Source: Mucilaginibacter sp. SMC90
GTDB taxonomy: Bacteria > Bacteroidota > Bacteroidia > Sphingobacteriales > Sphingobacteriaceae
Length of the DNA: 64,000 bases
Direction of reading: 5' to 3'
NCBI RefSeq assembly: GCF_022811725.1
Contig: NZ_CP094527.1
Span: forward strand, 6,944,001-7,008,000
In this document: piece after piece, positions 6,697 through 14,070 of the stretch
Numbering within the stretch: position 1 is the first letter of the stretch
Layout of the letters: each line of letters starts with the position of its first letter
Notes under the pieces: model-generated
What the model was told of the DNA's origin: nothing
Database searches by the model: none
The model's input: only the letters and a program-made list of their open reading frames with translations
Made by a program: the position numbers and the translations under genes

Positions 6697-7923
6697 TTGA
6701 AGTATCTAAAGGTAATAGCTTTTACGCACAAACAGATTGAACTGAAGGAATTGGGTAGATTGGTGGTTTGCCAGGAAAATCTGACAGATAAACTTGCGCA
6801 GGTTAAAGAGCAGTTTAATATTCCCGAAATCTTCTATCTTGCTACCTGTAACCGGGTTGAATTTGTCATGACAACTCCGCAAGCGGTTGATAAAGACTTT
6901 GCCAAAAAATTCATAGAAGCCTTTAATACAGAACTTTGCCACGACTCGCTGAGTACATTCATGGATAGCGCATCTATTTATGAAGATCAGGAAGCCATGG
7001 TGCATTTACTTCGTACTTCGTGCTCGCTGGAGAGTTTGATCGTAGGCGAAAAGGAGATTCTGGCGCAGTTACGTAAAGCATATGAGCATTGCAAAGAGGC
7101 CGGCCTAACGGGCGATGCCATGCGCATGATCATGAACTGCGTGGTAAAAACAGCCAAGGAAGTTTATACGCATACCAATATCTCCAAAAATCCAATCTCG
7201 GTGGTATCGCTGGCTTACCGCAAGCTAAAAGACCTTAATCTTTGTTCAAATGCCCGTGTTTTGATCATCGGTGCAGGCGAAACCAACCGTAACATTTCTA
7301 AATACCTTCAAAAACATAAATTTTCAAACTTCGCGGTGTTTAACCGTACAGTGGCCAATGCCGAAAAATTAGCTGCCGATTTGGGTGGCGAGGCATTTGA
7401 CCTTGAAGCTTTGAAAACTTACAATAAAGGTTTTGATGCCATTATCACCTGCACATCAGCAGTTGAGCCTATCATCACCACCGAAATATATCAATCGCTG
7501 CTAAACGGCGAAACCGGCAGGAAAACCATTGTGGACCTTGCCATCCCTAACGATACTGCCCCCGAAGTGCTGGAGCAATTCCCTGTTAACTTTATCGAGG
7601 TACACTCCCTTAACGAGGTTGCCAAAAAGAACCTGCAGGAACGCTACCACGAACTGGTTCATGCCGAAGCTATTATTGAGCAAAACATTGCTGAGTTTAT
7701 CATGCAGTTAAAACAGCGCCGTATTGAAGTAGCCATGCGTCAGGTGCCTGAAAAGATCAAAGAGATCCGCAATACTGCCATTAATTCTGTTTTTGCCGAT
7801 GAGGTACAGGGTTTGGACGAGCAATCTCGCGAGATCCTGGAGAAGGTGATCAACTACATGGAGAAAAAATATATCAGCGTACCCATGATCATGGCGAAAG
7901 ATATATTGATCAACGAAAATTGA
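6697..7923 (+). CDS. hemA: Glutamyl-tRNA reductase
   Basis: HemA reduces glutamyl-tRNA(Glu) to glutamate-1-semialdehyde with NADPH, the first committed step of C5-pathway tetrapyrrole synthesis. The catalytic domain shows the nucleophile Cys51 in ATCNRVEF. The SLESLIVGEKEILAQLRKAY block follows, then the Rossmann domain (VLIIGAGETNRNISKYL) and the helical dimerisation tail. I choose the TTG start at 6697 (protein begins MKYLKVIAFTHKQIEL, about 408 residues) because this is where family members begin and because the promoter -7 box overlaps the longer N-terminal extension from GTG 6637. It is the first gene of the haem region, but the other hem genes start 9 kb downstream. Confidence 0.93.
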   Translation: MKYLKVIAFTHKQIELKELGRLVVCQENLTDKLAQVKEQFNIPEIFYLATCNRVEFVMTTPQAVDKDFAKKFIEAFNTELCHDSLSTFMDSASIYEDQEAMVHLLRTSCSLESLIVGEKEILAQLRKAYEHCKEAGLTGDAMRMIMNCVVKTAKEVYTHTNISKNPISVVSLAYRKLKDLNLCSNARVLIIGAGETNRNISKYLQKHKFSNFAVFNRTVANAEKLAADLGGEAFDLEALKTYNKGFDAIITCTSAVEPIITTEIYQSLLNGETGRKTIVDLAIPNDTAPEVLEQFPVNFIEVHSLNEVAKKNLQERYHELVHAEAIIEQNIAEFIMQLKQRRIEVAMRQVPEKIKEIRNTAINSVFADEVQGLDEQSREILEKVINYMEKKYISVPMIMAKDILINEN

Positions 7924-8015
7924 TTAGCTCATTCCCCCTTTAAAATCAGAAAAGCCCCATGTATAACATTTTTGTTACATATTGGGTAATTTCTTCGATA
8001 AACAAACGTTGATGG

Positions 8016-8639
8016 ATGTACATCCACATTATGCTGATCAGTTTTCCAGAACAAAACTTTAACAATTTTATCATCCCCGCCTTTCAAATAAATGAAGGCG
8101 AAATTGTTGTCGTAGAATTTCCGGGAGGTGCATTGTTTCAGCCTCTTTTAGCCAAACTAAAAAGTATACTTACCGGTACCGTTGCCGGTAGCCATGTTGA
8201 AATAAATCCTGAATTCAGATTTGTTGAACATTTTAAAGAGAGTTTTCTCACTCGCCGTTTTGCCCCTGTAACAATTGGTAAGTATCATCAAAAACATGCC
8301 AATAAGCACAACCCGGTATACGAAAAAATTCACAATACACCTTCATTAACAGCGCAAACCAAAGTAAATACCCTTACAGGGGATGTGAGAAAAAGAATGG
8401 AACTTTATACTACGCTTTCATGGACAAACCGGTTAATTATTGATTTAACAGGTGTAGACCCAAAAGGCGGAACAGATATCTTCAACGCTGTTAAACAAGC
8501 AATAATGCCTAACGGGGCCGCTATTGTAATTGATAGCTGCGATGAATTTAAAGACCAATGCACTACGTTTGTTAAGGTCAATTACATCGGGGCTGATATC
8601 AGATCAGACAGTGTTAAATTGATATCAAAATCTAAATAA
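8016..8639 (+). CDS. Degenerate ABC-ATPase-like protein without a Walker A lysine
   Basis: I do not know a named family for this 207-residue protein, but it follows the linear order of an ABC transporter ATPase. There is a short N-terminal strand set (FPEQNFNNFIIPAFQINEGEI). At the P-loop position stands PGGALFQP (36-43), lacking the GKS/T. A signature-like TLTGDVRKR (119-127) lines up with LSGGxxQR, followed by RLIID (139-143) at Walker B and TGVDPKG at the D-loop. The Walker B glutamate is absent. It would be unable to bind ATP in the usual way and may be a regulatory or structural pseudo-ATPase. The true start could be the second ATG at 8031. There is no adjacent permease; it follows hemA by 92 bases on the same strand. 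Confidence 0.6.
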   Translation: MYIHIMLISFPEQNFNNFIIPAFQINEGEIVVVEFPGGALFQPLLAKLKSILTGTVAGSHVEINPEFRFVEHFKESFLTRRFAPVTIGKYHQKHANKHNPVYEKIHNTPSLTAQTKVNTLTGDVRKRMELYTTLSWTNRLIIDLTGVDPKGGTDIFNAVKQAIMPNGAAIVIDSCDEFKDQCTTFVKVNYIGADIRSDSVKLISKSK

Positions 8640-8885
8640 ATATAAATTACCGGGTGGAAACACCATCGCTACCGTAAGGCTGTACCTTGTGATCTGTATG
8701 CCAAATACAGTATTACTGCCTGAACCCCTATTAATGGAAATGAGAAAATAAAACCCGCCTGTCAAAAGCTGTGCAGCAATTTTAGCTATCGTTAATTAAA
8801 TGCAGGCAGTTGTCTTATTGCCTTAAAATAATATCTTCGTCTCCTGATTTCCCTGTTAATTAACGCCTTGACCCGATCTGATTAT
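8640..8885. other. Intergenic region with no recognised element
   Basis: Between the ABC-like gene and the beta-propeller gene I see no hairpin repeat, no terminator with a U-tract and no exact TAnnTTTG box. Confidence 0.4.
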
Positions 8886-10930
8886 ATGTGCAAGTTTCCA
8901 CTGCTATTATACATAGCTTTTATCTTTTTTATCGCACCAAAATCAGCACGTTGTCAATCCGGGCAAGGAGTTAATAATGGACAGAATACCACCGCTATAA
9001 CCTTCCCTGCGGGATGTAAATTTAACTGGACCAACGATAACCCCTCAATAGGCCTTGCCACAAGCGGCACAGGTGATATCTCATCATTCAAAGCGATAAA
9101 CACCGGAACCAGCCCTATAACAGCAACGATCACCGCAACTCCGGAAACACAATCCTTTGCTTATGTAGCTAATGGACATGGACAACTATCAGTTATCGAT
9201 CTTAATAAAAATACAACTGCGGCTACCATCCAGGTAGGGAATGGCCCTATGGGTACGGCTATAAACCCTTACAATAACCGTGTATATGTAGTTAACCAGG
9301 AGTCGCATACAGTTTCGGTAATAAATAGTATAACCAATACGCTTGTAACAAGTATAAGTACCTTTCCGGGCGAATATCCATCTGGAGTGGCATTGAGCCC
9401 GGATGGCAGCAGATTATATGTGACCGCGCACAACAACAATTATTTAACGGTCATCAACACGGCCAATAATACTATCATAACATCAATACCAGTTAACGAA
9501 AGTCCATGGGGTACAGTGGTTAGCCCTGATGGTAAGTTTGTATATGTGGTAACAAGCTCTGGCAACACAGTTGATATTATAAACACGGCAACTAATCAAG
9601 TTATTGGTTCGATACCTGGCTTACAGGAGCCAAATGATATTTGTATAAGCCCCGACGGAATTATTTGTATGTTTCAAATTACACGTCAGGTGCGGTGACG
9701 GTTATCAACACAACAACTAAAACAATCAGCGCTACCATTGAAATAGGCTTTAATTTAATTGATATAGCTATAAGCCCGGATGGAAAAAAATTATATGTAA
9801 CTAATTCAGGCAATAATACAGTAACAGCAATAAACACTTCAAACAATACTATAGCTGCAACAATTCAGGTGGGTAACCTTCCGTTGGGTCTTTGTTTTTC
9901 AGTCGATGGCAGTAAGGTTTATGTAATTAATGACCTGTCTGGTACCATATCAGTTATAAACACATCAAATAATACGGTATCTACTTTAACCGGTTTTCCC
10001 TTATCCGATTCACATACTTTTGGTAAATTCATTTCAACAACTTCCAATTGCCCTCCTGTACCAATTAAATATACCATTACCGTTAATCCTTCACCGCCGC
10101 CGGCTGTTACAACTGCAGGTAACCTATCGCCGCTTACCACAGTTTACGGAACAGAATCGGCAACCGCCAGCTTCACCGTATCCGGTACTAACCTGGTATC
10201 TGGCATATTAATTACCCCACCAGCCGGCTTTGAACTCAGTGCCGATGGAATTAATTTCGGCGGCAGCATTACAATAGGCAGTACCGGCACAATAACCAAT
10301 GCCACAGTTTTTGTAAGGCTGGCCAAAACAACTCAAACAGGAAACTACGCTGGCAATATTACTTTAAATGCCGGTATTACCCCGGCAAGCATAATTTTAC
10401 CAACCAGTACGGTTACTCCTGCACCATTAGTTATCACGGCTAATAATAAAAGCAAACCTTTTGGGCTCAACAACCCTCCTCTAACCGTCGTTTACAGCGG
10501 CTTTGTAAATAACGATCAGGCATCCGATTTAACAACCCAGCCAGTAATTACAACAATCGCGCTAACCACATCTCCTATTGGGGTATATCCTATCATAGCA
10601 AGCGGGGCCTCCTCATCAAACTATACTTTCACTTATGTACCAGGCGAACTCACCATAACACCGGCAGATATCATAATCCCAAATACCTTTACGCCTAATG
10701 GCGACGGTGCAAATGATACATGGGCTATAAAATACATCGAATATTATCCACAATGCAAAGTGAATGTATTTAACAGATTGGGCACCAGGATATTTTCATC
10801 AATTGGATATAGCGTACCATGGAACGGCAGGTTAAAAGGTAATGATCTGCCTTCGGGTGCTTATTATTACATCATTAGCGTTAAAAATAATTCACCGGTA
10901 AAATCAGGCTGGGTAACCATAATAAGGTAA
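8886..10930 (+). pseudogene. Secreted YVTN beta-propeller/MBG protein with T9SS type B sorting domain, frameshifted
   Basis: Two overlapping frames encode one protein. The first part starts at ATG 8886 with a signal peptide (MCKFPLLLYIAFIFFIAPKSARC) and carries YVTN-type beta-propeller blades with repeated INT.NNT and SPDG.....YV motifs. At about 9655-9660 the frame is lost inside an SPDG blade and continues in the -1 frame (NYLYVSNYTSGAVTVINT). One missing A after GACGG would explain it. The second part holds the remaining blades, an immunoglobulin-like domain, an MBG domain (TANNKSKPFGLNNPPLTV) and a C-terminal gliding-motility CHU_C sorting domain (IIIPNTFTPNGDGANDTW to the end). Restored, the protein would be about 680 residues and exported by the type IX system to the surface. 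It may be a real mutation, a phase switch or a sequencing error. Confidence 0.85.
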
Positions 10931-10955
10931 GCTCACCTGTTTAAACTTCATATCA

Positions 10956-11675
10956 TCACCCTGTTAATGTCTTTTCCAGGTCATCTTTAAAATTCCTCCC
11001 TATCGGAATTTCATGCCCGTTCAAAATAATGCGGCTACTTTCTAATCGGGTAATTTTGGATACAGCTACAATAAAAGATTTATGCACCCTGACAAAACGC
11101 CTGGGCGGAAAAATATCCAGCATCGCTTTGATGGAACCTTTTAACAGGATCTTTTCTGTATGGGTATAAATGATAGCATAATCTTTTAGCCCCTGGATAT
11201 GGGTAACCTCGTTGAAGTTAAGCTTGATCCGCTGAACACCGCTTTTAACAAAAATAAAATCATTGTCTTTATTCGCCGAAAGCCCCTCTGTATGCTCATA
11301 TTGTGCTTTCAGGTCCAGAAACTCTCTGATTTTATCGATGGCCTGCCCAAAACGCTTAAATGAAATAGGCTTCAGCAAAAAATCAACTACACCCAATTCA
11401 TAACCTTCAAAAGCATAGTTGCGGTAGGCCGTGGTGAAAACAGTTAGCGGTGGATCTGGCAATGTTTTCAGAAACTGGATCCCTGTCATTTCGGGCATTT
11501 CGATATCTAATAACAATACATCAGCATGGTGATCTTTTAAATGATGTAAAGCATCACCCGCGTTGCTGAACAGAAAAACCGAATGCACATGATCAGTTCT
11601 TTTCAGATAATCATCTAATATTTCAAGCGCAAGCGGCTCATCGTCTACTACCACAAATTTCAGCATGGCTTTCAT
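10956..11675 (-). CDS. LytTR-family response regulator
   Basis: The 239-residue regulator has an N-terminal receiver domain (VVVDDEPLALEIL, with phospho-acceptor Asp57 in LLLDIEMPE and the conserved Lys in LLKPISF). It has a C-terminal LytTR DNA-binding domain (IFVKSGVQRIKLNFNEVTHIQGLKDY to RFVRVHKSFIV). Its ATG overlaps the TGA of the kinase upstream (ATGA), so the two are translationally coupled. It is a cytoplasmic transcription factor. Target genes are not known; the divergently encoded small secreted protein at 12947 is a natural candidate. Confidence 0.92.
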   Translation of the reverse strand: MKAMLKFVVVDDEPLALEILDDYLKRTDHVHSVFLFSNAGDALHHLKDHHADVLLLDIEMPEMTGIQFLKTLPDPPLTVFTTAYRNYAFEGYELGVVDFLLKPISFKRFGQAIDKIREFLDLKAQYEHTEGLSANKDNDFIFVKSGVQRIKLNFNEVTHIQGLKDYAIIYTHTEKILLKGSIKAMLDIFPPRRFVRVHKSFIVAVSKITRLESSRIILNGHEIPIGRNFKDDLEKTLTG

Positions 11676-12736
11676 ATTAAATCAATCACGAGTTTAGCCA
11701 AAAAGGCATCCTTTTTATCTTCCAGTTGCAGAGTGTAGCTGGCCGGATAAAGCAGGTCGAGGCGCTTTCGCAAATTATCGAGCCCTATTCCCCCTTTACC
11801 CATATCAACCACTATCAGCGGTTTAGCATTTTCTACAACAACCTTAAGAGTGGATTGCACCAGGCCAATATCCACTTTTAGCCAGCCACCTTTGGTTTGC
11901 TTGCCCAGTCCGTGTTTAAAGGCATTTTCAACCAGGGGCAGCAGCAGTAAGGGGGCAATTTCATATCCATTCAACGCTGCATTAATATTCAGGTTAATGG
12001 CTGCCCCGCCGCTAAACCTTAGCCGTTCCAGTTCTATATAGTTGCTGAGGTAGCTGATCTCTTTTTCCAAAGGCACCTTTTCGCCGGTACTGTCGTACAG
12101 CATGTATTCCATCATTTCTGACAGTTTCAGCACTACATCCGGAGCAAGTTCTGATTTTTTGAGCGTTAGCGCATACAGGTTATTGAGGATATTAAACAAG
12201 AAATGCGGATTTACCTGCGCGCGCAGAAAATTAACTTCAGCGTTCAGCTTTTCTACAGTAATTTTCTGTATGACCAACTGCTGCCCGTACCAGTCCATAC
12301 TTAGTTTGAGGGCCAGCATTAGCCCCAGGTACCATAGCGTGCTAAAAAAATTGTATGATAATGATTCTACCAGGTTACTGTTGCGCATCGGGCCAACCAC
12401 ATAACCGTACAGGTAAAAATCAAACAGACTTTGAGCGGTTAAATAACCAAGCACCGACAGGATAATTGCTGTAAAATAAGCAAGGTACCGCTTCCTTAAT
12501 AAGTACCGGGGCAAAAAGTATTGCAGGTTGAGATAAGCTATAATAATGAGCAGCACGATGCGACCAGCAACACAAGCCGCGAAATAAGGCATACTCGCTT
12601 TATAAATAAGGTACCTTTTTTCATATATGAAAAAGCCGGTGATCAGCACCCAATAAGCGCTATGCATGAGGGCATGCCTTAATGTGGTGCTGCGTTTTGA
12701 AAACGGCAGCCGAAATGGTTTATCCAGCGCATCCAT
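11672..12736 (-). CDS. LytS-type sensor histidine kinase
   Basis: The 354-residue kinase has four hydrophobic segments in the first 150 residues (about 25-40, 52-70, 85-105 and 128-145). A His_kinase domain follows with the HPHFLFN-like motif QVNPHFLFNILNNLYAL and an ATP-binding region (LLLPLVENAFKHGLG, GKGGIGLDNLRKRL). It lacks a distinct extracellular sensor domain, so it probably senses within the membrane or through a partner. A TAATTTTG -7-like box lies on the complement at 12790-12797, about 50 bases before the start. It is divergent from a small secreted protein. Confidence 0.9.
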   Translation of the reverse strand: MDALDKPFRLPFSKRSTTLRHALMHSAYWVLITGFFIYEKRYLIYKASMPYFAACVAGRIVLLIIIAYLNLQYFLPRYLLRKRYLAYFTAIILSVLGYLTAQSLFDFYLYGYVVGPMRNSNLVESLSYNFFSTLWYLGLMLALKLSMDWYGQQLVIQKITVEKLNAEVNFLRAQVNPHFLFNILNNLYALTLKKSELAPDVVLKLSEMMEYMLYDSTGEKVPLEKEISYLSNYIELERLRFSGGAAINLNINAALNGYEIAPLLLLPLVENAFKHGLGKQTKGGWLKVDIGLVQSTLKVVVENAKPLIVVDMGKGGIGLDNLRKRLDLLYPASYTLQLEDKKDAFLAKLVIDLI

Positions 12737-12789
12737 TTTAAAGTTTCATGATCAATTCAGTATAAAAGAAACTAAAAGCCTTTGGCCCT

Positions 12790-12797
12790 CAAAATTA
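12790..12797 (-). promoter_or_regulatory. Candidate -7 box for the LytS/LytTR operon
   Basis: The complement reads TAATTTTG, an exact TAnnTTTG match 53 bases before the kinase start. No -33 TTG is present at ideal spacing (a TTTG lies 15 bases away), so the call is weak. Confidence 0.3.
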
Positions 12798-12946
12798 TAT
12801 CGACAAACGGCACAAATAGTAGAGGAATATAAAGATAAAAAAGCTCATGTCTATTATTCAGGTTGTTGGTCTACTAATTTTCTACCTGATTTCCAGTTCG
12901 TTTAATATTGTGCTACAGAGAATCAAGGACTTCATTTTAAAAACTT

Positions 12947-13399
12947 ATGATCATGAAACACATCAAATTTTATCAGGCGTTTATAGGTCTATTTACCCTG
13001 ATCGCGTTAAGCTTCACAGCATTCGGTTTTACCTCCAAATTCGGACTTGACGGTTACGAGATCTACTTAAACAATAAGCTCATTTTAAAGCAGTATGTGA
13101 ACCAGCCGGTAAGCTTAAGAGTATTGCAGCTGGATAAGGCCAATGAAGGCGACGAGCTGCGCATCAAGTACACGCATTGCCAAACCAAAGGCCCCGGTAC
13201 CGGCCGCAACATTACGCTTAAAGATGAAAAAGGAAACACATTAAAGAAATGGGATTTTGCCGATGCATCAGATTTTGCCATGACTGTACCTGTAAAAGAG
13301 CTGCTGCAACTGGAAAAGAAGAATAATAACCATGAGCTCAGCCTGCATTATACTTCGAAAGAGCGGCCTAATGGCGAGATGCTGGCAATGCTTCGTTAA
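12947..13399 (+). CDS. Small secreted protein divergent from LytS/LytTR
   Basis: I do not recognise a named family. The 150-residue protein has a signal peptide or N-terminal membrane anchor (FYQAFIGLFTLIALSFTAFGFT). After it comes a soluble beta-rich region with GYEIYLNNKLILKQYVNQPV and a charged C-terminal third. The residues KYTHCQTKGPGTGRNITL include a single cysteine. Periplasmic localisation is likely. It is transcribed away from the LytS/LytTR operon, the same arrangement seen at 29734-32128, which suggests it is controlled by or signals to that system. The start could also be the second ATG at 12953. Confidence 0.75.
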   Translation: MIMKHIKFYQAFIGLFTLIALSFTAFGFTSKFGLDGYEIYLNNKLILKQYVNQPVSLRVLQLDKANEGDELRIKYTHCQTKGPGTGRNITLKDEKGNTLKKWDFADASDFAMTVPVKELLQLEKKNNNHELSLHYTSKERPNGEMLAMLR

Positions 13400-13445
13400 A
13401 AGTATACGGTGGTTGAATTATACCGGCTTCGTGCAACGCTCTGTT

Positions 13446-13477
13446 AAAGACCACACTGCATGGAACCGGTCTTTTTA
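13446..13477 (+). terminator. Rho-independent terminator
   Basis: The stem AAGACC/GGTCTT (loop about 17 bases with an inner ACC...GGT-like pairing) is followed by a T-rich tail TTTTATTTT, 47 bases after the stop of the small secreted protein gene. Confidence 0.6.
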
Positions 13478-13531
13478 TTTTAAATAGCATTCCACGCACC
13501 CACTGTACTCAGCGGCGATTTAACTAAAAAA

Positions 13532-13618
13532 ATGTCATCCTGAGGTACGAAGGATCTTCTTCAACAAGCATGACTGCTATACAGGGCGAAGAAGATGCTT
13601 CGTACCTACCCATGACAT
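13532..13618. repeat. REP-like palindrome, divergent copy
   Basis: The arms begin ATGTCATCCTGAGGTACGAAG and end CTTCGTACCTACCCATGACAT; the centre has the family phrase CTATACAGGGCG. The arms have diverged from the CATTGCGAGG type but keep the same layout. Confidence 0.7.
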
Positions 13619-13633
13619 AATAAATGAAGGATG

Positions 13634-13886
13634 TTCCCGTCAGCAGGTAAGCTTCGGGTGAAAGCGGGCAGAACAATGGTGGCCTTGTGCGCGGGAAGGG
13701 GCATAGCAAGTTTTTGCAGAAGCATAGGGAGCGCGGCGGAGCAAAATAATTGCAGCCCGTGGTTCCGCCCGGTTTGCAGGGCAAAGGCCTGTGCGCAAAG
13801 AAGCCTATCTGCTGACTTGACTTTTTGGATACTTTTGTGTCAAGACAAAAGTATCTGGCCCCGCGCGGCCAAGAGCGCGACGATGT
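13634..13886 (-). repeat. 255-bp dispersed repeat, copy 1 (inverted relative to 29391-29646)
   Basis: The complement of this segment aligns along its whole length with 29391-29646. Shared landmarks are ACTTTTGTCTTGACACAAAAGT (an internal palindrome), AAAAAGTCAAGTCAGCAGAT, GGCCTTTGCCCTGCAAACC, CTTCTGCAAAAACTTGCTAT and GCTTACCTGCTGACGGG. Neither copy has a conserved reading frame, so it is not a gene. It is GC-richer than its surroundings. Confidence 0.85.
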
Positions 13887-14070
13887 AAGTATATAGAATA
13901 AAGTCTTTTACCTGCCTGTCGGGGATTGCTTCGTACCTCGCAATTGACGTGGTGAAGATGTCATTTCCACCTTCAGAATCCGCCGGATTTAAACACTCAA
14001 CATGACATAAGGGCAAATGTCATTTGTCCCCTTCAAAATCCCTGGATTTTACATCCTCACAATGACATAA
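13887..14070. repeat. Half REP copy and TGTCATT-containing palindromes
   Basis: The stretch at 13917-13952 holds only the right arm of the REP family (GGGGATTGCTTCGTACCTCG). It is followed by two short inverted pairs built on ATGTCATT and AATGACAT around CCTTCAGAATCC and CCTTCAAAATCC. Together with the copies to the left, the 670 bases between 13400 and 14070 are almost wholly repeat DNA. Confidence 0.5.

Noticed and set aside
9640..9670. Programmed -1 ribosomal frameshifting in the beta-propeller gene
   Set aside because: No canonical slippery heptamer with a downstream pseudoknot is visible; a simple one-base loss is a better explanation.
8868..9698. Two separate genes for the beta-propeller protein
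   Set aside because: The second frame has no start or signal peptide and begins in mid-blade; the two parts join to one normal T9SS protein when one base is restored.
13524..13888. Reading frames on both strands in the 13.5-13.9 kb repeat, and 29233-29454 and 29528-29737 in its partner
   Set aside because: These lie in the 255-bp dispersed repeat and REP copies; the frames are not conserved between the two copies.
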